Source: Haloferax sp. Q22 (lineage in GTDB: Archaea; Halobacteriota; Halobacteria; Halobacteriales; Haloferacaceae). From it: 64,000 bases of DNA. Where the stretch lies: contig NZ_LOEP01000027.1 in the NCBI RefSeq assembly GCF_001482285.1, positions 220,351 to 284,350 of the forward strand, written 5' to 3'. The notes beneath the pieces are model-generated. The model worked only from the letters and a program-made list of their open reading frames with translations. It did no database searches and was not told the origin of the DNA. Shown here in pieces: positions 43,459 through 51,581 of the stretch. How positions within the stretch are numbered: the stretch's first letter is position 1; every line of letters begins with the position of its first letter. Both the position numbers and the translations under genes were made by a program.

Positions 43459-44736
43459 GTGACCGCTACTGCCACCAAGACGTTGCAGGCCACGCTCGCG
43501 CCCCCAACGGCGCACAAAGAGCGTCGGCTTCAACGGACTGTGGCTACCTACCGTCGTGCCCTCTCCGAATCGTTTGAGAGTGGTGCGACGACACAGACAG
43601 CGGTCAACGACGTTGTGACGCCATACACGCTCACGTCCTACGCAAAAGACGCGCTCAAATCCTACGTCCCGAAACTGCGGACCACATACAACGCTTCGGA
43701 GTTGAAGGATGACCACCCCGTTCGATTCACGAACCGTGGGTGGCGTCTCGACCACTCCGAAGAGCGACGACACGAGTTCTGCTGGCGCGTCCCACAAGCA
43801 GGACGTGGCAACGCCTTCTGGATTCCGCTCCGCATCAACCCCGCTCAGCGAGAGTTGTGGGACGACCTTCTCGATGGTGACGTATCGGTCGGAGAGTTCC
43901 GACTTCAAGAACACCGCACCAACTGGGTGCTTCACGTCACTGTTGAGTACGAGGTCGCGGAGCCAACTGAACCAGACGAGCCGACGTACATCGGATTCGA
44001 TATTGGGGAATCTAAACTCCTGACGGGCTGTGCCCTTCGGGACGGTACTCCAACCCAACCGTATATCTACGACGGTGGTCGTGCCCGACACCTCCGCAAA
44101 GAGATGTTCACGACGCTCCGCCGTCTTCAAGAGCGAGACGCCGAGTGGCGTATTCAAGAACGATTCAACCACTACCAGAACGCTCTGACGGATATTGTCG
44201 AGAAGGCGTCTCGGGGAGCCATCGAGTACGCCCGACAGTTCGAGAATCCCGTTATCGTTCTCGAAGACCTGTCGCACATCCGCGAACATCTGGACTACGG
44301 CAAGTGGATGAACCGCCGTCTCCACAACTGGGCGTTCGCACGACTCACTGGCCGAATCGAAGACAAAGCCCGTGACGCGAGTATCTGTGTCCGATTCGTG
44401 AATCCCGCGTACACCAGTCAGACGTGCCATGAGTGTGGACACATCGGCTCTCGTAGTTCCCAAGCCATGTTCCGCTGTACGAACGACGAGTGTTGGGTGA
44501 CGGAGTACCAAGCAGACATTAACGCGAGTGTGAACATCACACGTCGCGTCAACCCGTGGGGAGAGAGGTGTGCGCTGAAACTGCACACCGATGACTCGCC
44601 ACAGGACAGGAGTGCTTGTGACAGCACCACAGGACACCGCGAGCAGAGTCGGCAATCCCGACAGACGACGCTCGGGGACTTTAGTTCTGAAACCTCCGAC
44701 GACGAGACTTCCCTTGTAGGAAGCCCCGCCCTTTAG
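43459..44736 (+). CDS. tnpB: TnpB RNA-guided nuclease of an IS200/IS605 element
   Basis: A 425-residue TnpB. The split RuvC site is intact: Asp181 in YIGFDIGESKL, Glu269 in VIVLEDLSHI and Asp353 in EYQADINASVNI. A zinc knuckle lies between the last two (Cys323, Cys326, Cys340, Cys345). TnpB proteins cut DNA using an RNA made from the right end of the element, which favours retention of the element. The gene starts with GTG at 43459 and ends inside the right-end hairpin, as is usual. All key residues are present, so it should be active. Confidence 0.92.
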   Translation: MTATATKTLQATLAPPTAHKERRLQRTVATYRRALSESFESGATTQTAVNDVVTPYTLTSYAKDALKSYVPKLRTTYNASELKDDHPVRFTNRGWRLDHSEERRHEFCWRVPQAGRGNAFWIPLRINPAQRELWDDLLDGDVSVGEFRLQEHRTNWVLHVTVEYEVAEPTEPDEPTYIGFDIGESKLLTGCALRDGTPTQPYIYDGGRARHLRKEMFTTLRRLQERDAEWRIQERFNHYQNALTDIVEKASRGAIEYARQFENPVIVLEDLSHIREHLDYGKWMNRRLHNWAFARLTGRIEDKARDASICVRFVNPAYTSQTCHECGHIGSRSSQAMFRCTNDECWVTEYQADINASVNITRRVNPWGERCALKLHTDDSPQDRSACDSTTGHREQSRQSRQTTLGDFSSETSDDETSLVGSPAL

Positions 44737-44757
44737 GGCGGGCGAGGATGTCACCTT
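44620..44757 (+). ncRNA. Predicted omega (right-end guide) RNA of TnpB
   Basis: In related elements the guide RNA overlaps the 3' end of tnpB and the right end of the element, and the guide is taken from the flanking DNA. Here the right end has the expected GC hairpin at 44725-44742 followed by GAGGATGTCAC. The guide would begin at or just after 44755-44758, inside the kinase coding sequence. The 5' limit is only a guess. Confidence 0.4.
44725..44742 (+). repeat. Right-end hairpin of the tnpB element
   Basis: CCCGCCC and GGGCGGG form perfect 7-bp arms around TTTA. The TAG stop of tnpB is inside the hairpin. It is the likely structural core of the guide-RNA scaffold and of the right end recognised during transposition. 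Confidence 0.7.
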
Positions 44758-46513
44758 CGTCGTTCTCGCCGCCTACCTCTTTCGCCGCCGGACGGCGCGC
44801 CGACTCGTCCCCGGTGCGACCCTCGGCGCGGTTCTGTTGTTCGCGTCTGGATTCTGGATGGGAACGTACGCGCTCGAACTGTCCGTCACGGACTTCTCGG
44901 CGAAGGTGCTGTTGAACCAACTCGGCTACTTCGGCATCGCGCCGCTCCCGCTCCTGTGGTTCGCCTACGTGGTGCGCCACGCGGGCGTGAAACTGGAGTC
45001 CCGAGTCGTGTGGGCGGCGCTCGGGTCCGTGCCGGTCGCCGTCGTCGCGCTCGTGCTGACGAACCCGTGGCACGGCCTCATCTGGACCGACCTCTGGCTC
45101 AACGCCGACCACGGGTTCGTCGTCCTCGTGAACGAACACGGGGTCGCGTTCGCCGGCTTCATGGTCTACGCCTACGTGCTCATCCTGCTCGGCTGTGGTG
45201 CGCTCGTCCAGACGTCTTTTCGGTCCGACGGCGTGTACCGGAAACAGACGCTCGGTCTCCTCGGCGGCGGCCTGATCCCCGCGGTCGGGGGTCTGGTGTA
45301 CGTCACCGGGTTGAGTCCGACCCCGGGACTCAACATCCCCGTGCTGGCCTTTTCGGTCGCCTCGGGGGCAGTCGCCTGGAGCGTCTTCCGACACCGGCTG
45401 TTCACGCTCGTCCCCGTCGCGTGGGAGTCGGCCGTCGAATCGATGCACGACGCCGCGCTCGTCCTCGACAATGACGGGCGCGTCATCGACGTCAACCCCG
45501 CGGGCGAGCAGTTCCTCTCGCTTCCCCTCTCGGACGCCTACGGACAGTCCGTCGTGCGCGTTCTCCCCGCGGAACTCGTCGACGCGCTCGACGGCGTTCC
45601 GGAGTCCGACGCGGAGGTGGAGACGACGGTCCCGACGGACGACGGCGAGCGCGCCCTCCTCGTGGAGACGACGCCGCTGGGCGACGAGTCGAACATGACC
45701 GGGACGCTCGTCCTCGTCCGCGACGTGACCGAACGGGTCGAACGCGAGCAGCGGCTCGAACGCCAAAACGAGCGGCTCGACGAGTTCGCGTCGGTCGTCT
45801 CCCACGACCTGCGGAATCCGCTCACCGTCGCCCGCGGCTACCTCGAACTCGCAGCCGAGACCGGCGACGAGGAGTACTTCGAGCGGATCGAGGAGGCCCA
45901 CGACCGGATGGAGAACATCATCGAGGACCTGCTCACGCTGGCTCGGGAGGGCGAGACGCTCACCGACGTGACGCCGGTCGCGCTGCGAACGGTCGCACAG
46001 GAGGCGTGGGACGGCACGGTCGTCGGCGACGCGGCCCTCGACGTTCAGGTCGACCGCACTATCGCCGCCGACCGAGGCCGACTCCGACAGCTGTTCGAGA
46101 ACCTGTTTCGGAACGCTGTCGAGCACGGCTCGACGGGCAGTCGGGATGCTCCCGACGACGCTGTGGAACACGGTTCCACAGGCAACCAGACTACGTCTGG
46201 TGACGCTGTGGAACACGGCGGCGAAGACGACGACGCGCTCACCGTCACCATCGGCGCGCTCGACGACGGCTTCTACGTCGAAGACGACGGGTCGGGCATT
46301 CCGGAGTCCGAGCGAGCGGACGTGTTCGAGCGGGGGTACACGACCCACGAGAACGGAACCGGCTTCGGCCTGCCCATCGTCAAGACGATTGCGGACGCCC
46401 ACGGCTGGTCGGTCAGCCTCGGCGAGTCGGACGCCGGCGGGGCGCGGTTCGAGTTCACCGGCGTCGAGAGCGACCCCGAGCCCGCGAACGCGGAGCAGTC
46501 GACGAGCGACTGA
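44758..46513 (+). pseudogene. 3' fragment of the 7TM/PAS sensor histidine kinase
   Basis: About 585 codons continuing the interrupted kinase, in frame with its 5' fragment. It contains the remaining sensor helices (LAAYLFRRRTARRLVPG onward). A PAS domain follows (near ESAVESMHDAALVLDNDGRVIDVNPAGEQFL). The HisKA motif VSHDLRNPLTVARGYLE has the phospho-His codon at 45803. The ATPase domain has ENLFRNAVEHG and DDGSGIPES, with GTGFGLPIVKTI. An internal TTG or ATG (44837, 44858) might give a truncated product lacking the first helix. A tandem palindromic segment interrupts the N box. No response regulator gene is adjacent. Confidence 0.82.
46118..46201. repeat. Four consecutive 7-3-7 palindromes within the kinase N box
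   Basis: Four perfect hairpins with 7-bp arms and 3-nt centres lie at 46118-46134, 46140-46156, 46163-46179 and 46185-46201. They alternate between two types at 22-23 bp spacing, so the full unit is 45 bp (15 codons). Units 1 and 3 encode AVEHGST but use different bases in both arms (GTCGAGC/GCTCGAC versus GTGGAAC/GTTCCAC). Units 2 and 4 lie in the linkers. A fifth left arm at 46208-46214 has lost its partner. The whole array keeps the reading frame. Confidence 0.85.
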
Positions 46514-46550
46514 GCGCGCGGCGAGGGGTCGGTTGCGACGTTCGCCACAT

Positions 46551-46557
46551 TTTTATC
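46551..46557 (+). promoter_or_regulatory. TATA box of thrB
   Basis: TTTTATC is centred 26 bp before the ATG at 46580, predicting a leaderless transcript. It lies in a short A/T patch just after the kinase stop. Confidence 0.55.
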
Positions 46558-46579
46558 TGCGATAAGGCAACAGCGGGGC

Positions 46580-47461
46580 ATGGTTACGGTCCGCGCACCC
46601 GCCACGAGCGCCAACCTCGGAAGTGGGTTCGATGTTTTCGGCGTGGCTCTCGACCGCCCCGCCGACATCGTTCACGTCGAACGGGCGGACCGGACGACAA
46701 TCGAAGTGACCGGCGTCGGCAGCCAGTACATCCCGACCGACCCCGACCGGAACGTCGTCGGCGCGGTCGCGGAGGCGCTCGACGCCCCCGCACACATCCG
46801 CATCGACAAGGGCGTCCGCCCGTCGTCCGGACTCGGCTCGTCGGCGGCGAGCTCGGCCGCCGCCGCCGTCGCGCTGAACGAACTGTACGACCGCGGCCTC
46901 TCGCGCGAGGAACTCGTCCCCGTCGCCGCCGAGGGCGAGGCGGTCGTCTCCGGCGAGGCCCACGCTGACAACGTCGCGCCCGCGCTCCTCGGTGGGTTCA
47001 CCGTCGCGACCGACGAGGGTGTCACGACCGTCGACGCCGACATCCCGCTCGTCGCCTGCCTCCCCGAAATCGCGGTCTCGACCCGCGACGCCCGACGAGT
47101 CGTCCCGAGCGACGCCAGCATCGAGGACATGGTCCACACCGTCGGCCGAGCGGCGACCCTCACGGTCGGGATGTGCCGCCGCGACGCCGACCTCGTCGGT
47201 GCGGGGATGGACGACCGCGTCGTCACGCCCGCGCGGGCGGAACTCATCAACGGCTACCACGCGGTCCGCGAGGCCGCCCTGGACGCGGGCGCGTCCGGCG
47301 TCACCGTCTCCGGTGCCGGTCCCTCGGTCCTCGGCGTCTGCCAAGCGGCCGACCGCACCCGCGTCGCCGGGGCGATGCTCGAAGCGTTCGACGAAGCGGA
47401 CGTGGCCGCCCGCGCCTACAAGACGCGGGTCGGTCGCGGCGCTGAAGTATTCGAACTCTGA
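46580..47461 (+). CDS. thrB: Homoserine kinase
   Basis: A 293-residue GHMP kinase that phosphorylates L-homoserine in threonine synthesis. It starts MVTVRAPATSANLGSGFDVFG, the ThrB N-terminal motif. The ATP-binding GHMP loop VRPSSGLGSSAASSAAAAV is near residues 79-97. The C-terminal GHMP motif is ASGVTVSGAGPSVLGVC. The length is normal. No other threonine gene is close. A TATA box 26 bp upstream supports the start. Confidence 0.95.
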   Translation: MVTVRAPATSANLGSGFDVFGVALDRPADIVHVERADRTTIEVTGVGSQYIPTDPDRNVVGAVAEALDAPAHIRIDKGVRPSSGLGSSAASSAAAAVALNELYDRGLSREELVPVAAEGEAVVSGEAHADNVAPALLGGFTVATDEGVTTVDADIPLVACLPEIAVSTRDARRVVPSDASIEDMVHTVGRAATLTVGMCRRDADLVGAGMDDRVVTPARAELINGYHAVREAALDAGASGVTVSGAGPSVLGVCQAADRTRVAGAMLEAFDEADVAARAYKTRVGRGAEVFEL

Positions 47462-47594
47462 GTGGTACAGAGAGAACCACTCGCACACGCTATTCTCGCC
47501 TCTTTCCGCTCCTGAGCCACTGTAACGCGTTGTCGCGGTCGGTGGTAACACGATTCCGAGAAGACTTTTCTCACTATCACGATATATTCGAACC

Positions 47595-48086
47595 ATGGAA
47601 CGAGCACTCGTCGTCGTCTCCCCCGAAGAACGGTCGCAACGAATCCTCCGCGAGGCCGGCGAACTGGCCGCCGGCAGCGGCGCGGAACTCATCGTCCTCA
47701 CCGTCCTCCCGGACGAGGAGTTCGAGCGGACCCGCTCGGCGCTCGCCAGCGTCGGCTCCTCTGACGTCGTCTACGGCATCGACCAGGCTGTCGAATCGGC
47801 CACCCGTCGGGCCAAGCGCGTCGCCCGCGAGGCGTTCGAGGGCCTGGACCTCGACTACCGCATCGTCGCCGACATCGGTCCCGAAGCCGACACCATCCTC
47901 GAAACGGCCCGCTGGGAGGGCTGCGACCATCTCTTCATCTCCGGTCGCCGCCGCTCGCCCGCCGGCAAGCTCATCTCCCGAGACCTGACGCAGTCGGTCA
48001 TGCTCAACTTCGACGGCCCGGTCACCGTCCTCCTCGGCGAGGAGTCGTCGGACGACGCGAAGGGTAAGTCGGGACTCCTCGCCTGA
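47595..48086 (+). CDS. UspA-like stress protein (divergent Usp motif)
   Basis: A 163-residue Usp-fold protein beginning MERALVVVSPEERSQRIL. Strand-helix alternation fits UspA, but the ATP-binding GxxG...GS loop is replaced by ISGRRRSPAGKLISRDLTQSVML. This resembles the family of haloarchaeal Usp-like proteins whose nucleotide binding is uncertain. The ATG at 47595 has the A/T-rich GATATATTC about 10 bp upstream and another A/T patch near 47562-47575. It converges with pdxS, with 73 bp between the stops. Confidence 0.85.
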   Translation: MERALVVVSPEERSQRILREAGELAAGSGAELIVLTVLPDEEFERTRSALASVGSSDVVYGIDQAVESATRRAKRVAREAFEGLDLDYRIVADIGPEADTILETARWEGCDHLFISGRRRSPAGKLISRDLTQSVMLNFDGPVTVLLGEESSDDAKGKSGLLA

Positions 48087-48159
48087 AGCGGGCGGCGCGC
48101 CGAGTCGGAAAAAATCGAATCGAAAACCGAGACGGCCGGTCGTCGACGGGTTTCGCCGG

Positions 48160-49068
48160 TTAGACGCCGCGGCCCTGCAGCTTGTCCTCGTCGGCCATGC
48201 CGACGTTCGCCTCGCCTTTCATGCCCTTGCCGATGCCGGAGGCGATGTCGGCGAGCGTGTCGGGGTCGTCCCAGTTGTTGACGGCCTCGACGATGGCCTC
48301 GCCCATCTGTTCTGGGTCCTCCGCGCCGAAGATGCCGGAGCCCACGAAGATACCGTCGCACTCGTGGTACATCATGAGCGCGGCGTCCGCGGGCGTGGCG
48401 ATGCCGCCGGCCGCGAAGTTGACGACGGGCAGGCGACCCATCTCGGCCGTCTCGTGGACGAGTTCGGCGGGCGCTTCGTGCTCGCGGGCCCACTTCTCGC
48501 GCTCGTCGAAGTTGAGTCCCGTCAGGCTGCGAATCTGGTGTTTGATGGTGCGCTGGTGCGTGACCGCCTGGTTCACGTCGCCGGTGCCGGCCTCGCCCTT
48601 GGTGCGAATCATCGCCGCGCCCTCGTTGATGCGGCGGAGCGCCTCGGGGAGGTTGCGCGCGCCGCAGACGAACGGCGAGGTGAACTCGCGCTTGTCGATG
48701 TGGTAGTCGTTGTCCGCCGGGGTGAGCACCTCGCTCTCGTCGATCATGTCGACGCCGATTGATTCGAGAATCTGCGCCTCGGTATAGTGGCCGATACGGG
48801 CCTTCCCCATCACCGGGATGGAGACGGCGTCGATAATCTCCTTGACCGTCTCGGGGTCGGCCATCCGGGAGACTCCGCCGCGCTTGCGGATGTCGGCCGG
48901 GACGGCTTCGAGCGCCATGACGGCGACCGCGCCGGCTTCTTCCGCGATTTTCGCTTGCTCTGCGTTGACGACGTCCATGATGACGCCGCCCTTCTGCATC
49001 TGGGCGAACCCGCGCTTGACGAGTTCGGTCCCGCGCCGAAGCTCCTCCAGGTCGGTCTCCTCTGGCAT
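48160..49068 (-). CDS. pdxS: Pyridoxal 5'-phosphate synthase lyase subunit PdxS
   Basis: A 302-residue (beta/alpha)8 enzyme that makes PLP from ribose-5-phosphate and glyceraldehyde-3-phosphate with ammonia from PdxT. The catalytic Lys is in [17 protein letters not shown], and the second lysine is in the [13 protein letters not shown] loop. [21 protein letters not shown] and [10 protein letters not shown] form the phosphate site. pdxT is not in the window. A TATA-like CTTAAGTAA about 26 bp upstream indicates a leaderless transcript. The product supports the PLP enzymes of the cell, including the decarboxylase at 13807-15345. Confidence 0.97.
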   Translation of the reverse strand: MPEETDLEELRRGTELVKRGFAQMQKGGVIMDVVNAEQAKIAEEAGAVAVMALEAVPADIRKRGGVSRMADPETVKEIIDAVSIPVMGKARIGHYTEAQILESIGVDMIDESEVLTPADNDYHIDKREFTSPFVCGARNLPEALRRINEGAAMIRTKGEAGTGDVNQAVTHQRTIKHQIRSLTGLNFDEREKWAREHEAPAELVHETAEMGRLPVVNFAAGGIATPADAALMMYHECDGIFVGSGIFGAEDPEQMGEAIVEAVNNWDDPDTLADIASGIGKGMKGEANVGMADEDKLQGRGV

Positions 49069-49217
49069 ATCCGTCGCTTGCGACTGGGTTTACTTAAGCG
49101 GTCGCTTCCATCCGGCAACAGTTCGCATTCCACACAGGACGTGTTTCGCGGTGGGCGACTCCGGCCGCGGTCACCGAGACCGGCATCACTTTTGCATCCC
49201 CCCGCTTCGGCGTGGGT

Positions 49218-49937
49218 ATGGACGCGGCGACCCGACTGCGCCGACTGCTCGACGACGACGACCTCCCGGCGGGGGCCGACCTCCCGCGGTGGCTCGCGCC
49301 CCTGCCGGAGTGGCTGGAGAACTTCGGCCTCAACATCGCGTGGCTCGTGGTCGTCATCAACCTCGTCGGGACCGCCTTCGGCTTCTGGTACTACGGCTAC
49401 CAGTTCAGCATCGAGCCGACCGCGATGTGGCCGCTCGTCCCCGACAGCCCCGTCGCCACGCTGTTCATCGCGCTGTCGCTCGCGCTCTGGAAACTCGGAC
49501 GGTCCAACGAGTACGTCAACGCCCTCGCGTTCTTCGGCTGTCTCAAACTCGGGCTGTGGACGCCGTACGTCCTCCTCGTGTTCAAAAGCGACTTCTCGTA
49601 CCTCCACTGGGCGATGTACAACTTCCTCTTTTGGAGTCACCTCGCCATGGTCGTCGAGGCCTTCCTCATCCAGCGGTACGCCGAGTTTCCGTCTCTGGCC
49701 GTCCTCGTCGCGGTCGGCTGGTACGGTCTCAACGACCTCGTAGACTACTTCGTTCCCATCGTGGGCACGCCCCACCACACGCTCATTCCGGCCGAGCCAA
49801 TCGTCGATGGGGTCGTCCAGCACGTCTCGCCCGCCCACGAGTACGCCGCGGCAGGCGCGGTCCTCCTGACCGTCGCGGCGACGTTCCTCGCGCTCGCGAC
49901 GCGGGTCGCGAAGCTCGAACGCGGCGGCATCGACTGA
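49218..49937 (+). CDS. DUF1405 membrane protein
   Basis: A 239-residue protein with six or seven membrane helices. Family-specific segments include VINLVGTAFGFWYYGYQF, FIALSLALWKLGRSNEYVNALAFFGCLKLGLWTPYVL and VAVGWYGLNDLVDYF. This is the DUF1405 type found in archaea and Bacilli. No function is known. The ATG at 49218 (MDAATRLRRLLDDDD) is preferred over GTG 49212. It is divergent from pdxS across 149 bp and 69 bp upstream of the enolase-like gene. Confidence 0.85.
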   Translation: MDAATRLRRLLDDDDLPAGADLPRWLAPLPEWLENFGLNIAWLVVVINLVGTAFGFWYYGYQFSIEPTAMWPLVPDSPVATLFIALSLALWKLGRSNEYVNALAFFGCLKLGLWTPYVLLVFKSDFSYLHWAMYNFLFWSHLAMVVEAFLIQRYAEFPSLAVLVAVGWYGLNDLVDYFVPIVGTPHHTLIPAEPIVDGVVQHVSPAHEYAAAGAVLLTVAATFLALATRVAKLERGGID

Positions 49938-50006
49938 CCGAGAACCGACGACCCGTCGGCCGACTCGGACGTAGCCTTTTGTTCCGGCGCACCGAACCGA
50001 CAGGCC

Positions 50007-51062
50007 ATGCGCCTCTTCGACCGCGTGGCCGACCTGCCGGTGGCCGTCGAGTCCGTCTCCCGCGACCGCTTCGAGAGCGACACGTCGAGCGGCTTTCTCC
50101 GCAAGACGACGGTGTTCTCGCTCGCTGGCGACGGCGCGGTCGGCCGCGGCGAGGACGTGACGTACGACACGGAGGACCACGACGCCCTCGCCGACGCCCC
50201 CGAGGACGCCTTCGACCTCGCCGGAAGCTACGACTCCTTCGCCGACTTCTCCGCGGCGCTCGACGGGGTCGACCTGTTTCCGACGAAGGATCCCGAACGC
50301 GAGACGGCCGAACACTACCGGCGCTGGGCGCTCGAATCCGCCGGCCTCGACCTCGCGCTCCGGCAGGCCGACACCGACCTCGCGTCCGCCGTCGACCGCG
50401 AGCGTGACCCGCTCCGGTTCGTCGTGAGCACCCGCCTCGGTGACCCGCCGTCGGCCGACCGCGTCGAGATGCTCCTCGGTCGCGACCCCGACTGCGAGTT
50501 CAAACTCGACCCGACAACAGATTGGCACGACGAGCTTGTGTCGTCGCTCGCCGCCCACGACCGCGTCCGCATCCTCGACCTCAAGGGCCAGTACGAGGGA
50601 ACCGAGGTGGACCAGGAACCCGACCCCGAACTCTACGAGCGCGTCCTGTCGGGCTTCCCCGACGCGGTCGTGGAGGACCCGGCGTTCACCGACGAGACGC
50701 GCCCGCTGTTCGACGGCCACGAAAACCGCGTCTCGTGGGACGCGCCAATTACCGGCGTCGAATCCGTCGAAAACCTGCCGTTTGAGCCGTCGTGGCTGAA
50801 TATCAAACCCTCGCGGTTCGGCACGGTCGAGTCGCTGTTCGACACCATCGAGTACGCCGACGACCGCGGGATGTCGCTGTACGGCGGCGGGCAGTTCGAA
50901 CTCGACGTGGGTCGCGACCACATCCAACTGCTCGCGTCGGTGTTCTACCCCGACGGCCCGAACGACGTGGCCCCCCGCGAGTACAACCTCCCCGACCCGC
51001 CGGCGAGCCTGCCGACGAGCCCGCTCGAACCGGGCGATGACCCGTCAGGTATAGACTTCTAA
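50007..51062 (+). CDS. Enolase-superfamily-like protein (haloarchaeal type)
   Basis: A 351-residue protein resembling the C-terminal barrel of enolase-superfamily enzymes. RVRILDLKGQYEGTEVDQEPD corresponds to a metal-ligand strand, and AVVEDPAFTDETRPLF and WDAPITGVESV follow. SWLNIKPSRFGTVESLFDTIEYA and DRGMSLYGGGQFELDVGR complete the pattern (Asp/Glu/Asp metal ligands, Lys). It may be a dehydratase or racemase, but the substrate is unknown. The ATG at 50007 follows the DUF1405 gene in the same orientation, 69 bp away. Confidence 0.72.
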   Translation: MRLFDRVADLPVAVESVSRDRFESDTSSGFLRKTTVFSLAGDGAVGRGEDVTYDTEDHDALADAPEDAFDLAGSYDSFADFSAALDGVDLFPTKDPERETAEHYRRWALESAGLDLALRQADTDLASAVDRERDPLRFVVSTRLGDPPSADRVEMLLGRDPDCEFKLDPTTDWHDELVSSLAAHDRVRILDLKGQYEGTEVDQEPDPELYERVLSGFPDAVVEDPAFTDETRPLFDGHENRVSWDAPITGVESVENLPFEPSWLNIKPSRFGTVESLFDTIEYADDRGMSLYGGGQFELDVGRDHIQLLASVFYPDGPNDVAPREYNLPDPPASLPTSPLEPGDDPSGIDF

Positions 51063-51114
51063 GAACCGAAACCCGACCGCACAAAAGACGCGCCGAGGGG
51101 TGCGCTTGCCGCGC

Positions 51115-51363
51115 TCACTCGCCTTGCTGTACTTCGAATATCTCGTCGGCGACGAGGCCGTGGGCCTCTTTGTGGACTTTCGCTCCGGCCTCCTTGTTCG
51201 GCGCCTCGAAGAGGCAGAACACCGCACCGTCCGTCTCGTCTACCCAGTAGTGCTTGTAGTTCACCCCGTACTTGTCCTGCGTCTCGAGGTCGGCACGGTG
51301 GGCTTCAGCGACGTCTTTCGCACTCCCCTCTACGTTCCGGTGTACGTCCATGTATAGCGGCAT
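51115..51363 (-). CDS. DUF4242 family small protein
   Basis: An 82-residue ferredoxin-like alpha/beta protein (MPLYMDVHRNVEGSAKDVAEAHRADLETQDKYG and so on). It has the DUF4242 block YKHYWVDETDGAVFCLFEAPNKEAGAKVHKEAHGL. A related Streptomyces protein binds nickel; the His and Cys here could bind metal too. The frame is open upstream, but the ATG at 51363 is the typical start. The protein converges with the enolase-like gene, with 52 bp between the stops. Confidence 0.83.
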   Translation of the reverse strand: MPLYMDVHRNVEGSAKDVAEAHRADLETQDKYGVNYKHYWVDETDGAVFCLFEAPNKEAGAKVHKEAHGLVADEIFEVQQGE

Positions 51364-51424
51364 GGTTGCTAGAGTATAGCATTCCAGAGCGGATAATCGT
51401 TCTTTATCATTTACCAGAACATTC

Positions 51425-51490
51425 TGATACAACCGTCAAACGTTCGCTCAATCGGGTTCTCTCTGGATACCTCCACACAGTGTTGTATCA
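51425..51490. repeat. Long-spaced inverted repeat in an A/T-rich intergenic region
   Basis: TGATACAAC (51425-51433) and GTTGTATCA (51482-51490) are perfect 9-bp arms 48 bp apart. A 12-bp direct repeat, AATCGGGTTCTC, occurs at 51450-51461 between the arms and again at 51548-51559. The 218-bp gap between the DUF4242 and CARF-like genes holds no open gene. These repeats may be a regulator site, a structured RNA, or a decayed mobile element. Confidence 0.45.
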
Positions 51491-51581
51491 CATAGTAGTC
51501 AGACAAGCGCCACCTCGACGACCGTGGTATCAGGATAGGTCGGCCCGAATCGGGTTCTCCACGGTCACCCGCTGCGTCAGT

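Larger units (their letters stand above)
43199..44757 (+). mobile_element. IS200/IS605-type (IS1341-like) element with tnpB only
   Basis: A 1559-bp insertion, more A/T-rich than its surroundings, carrying tnpB and a divergent 44-codon gene but no tnpA (HuH) transposase. It must have been mobilised in trans. Each end has a GC-rich hairpin (43214-43233 and 44725-44742). There is no target duplication. A CTT shared by the two flanks leaves the boundary ambiguous by 3 bp (43196-44754 is equivalent). It splits a histidine kinase gene. Confidence 0.8.

Noticed and set aside
43192..44754. 520-codon open frame antisense across the whole tnpB element
   Set aside because: It is a mirror of tnpB with no recognisable domain. 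The true minus-strand gene here is the 44-codon RHH-like gene in a different reading context.
46118..46201. CRISPR array
   Set aside because: Regular 22-23 bp palindromes suggested one, but the units differ in sequence, there are no spacers, and all lie in frame inside the kinase.
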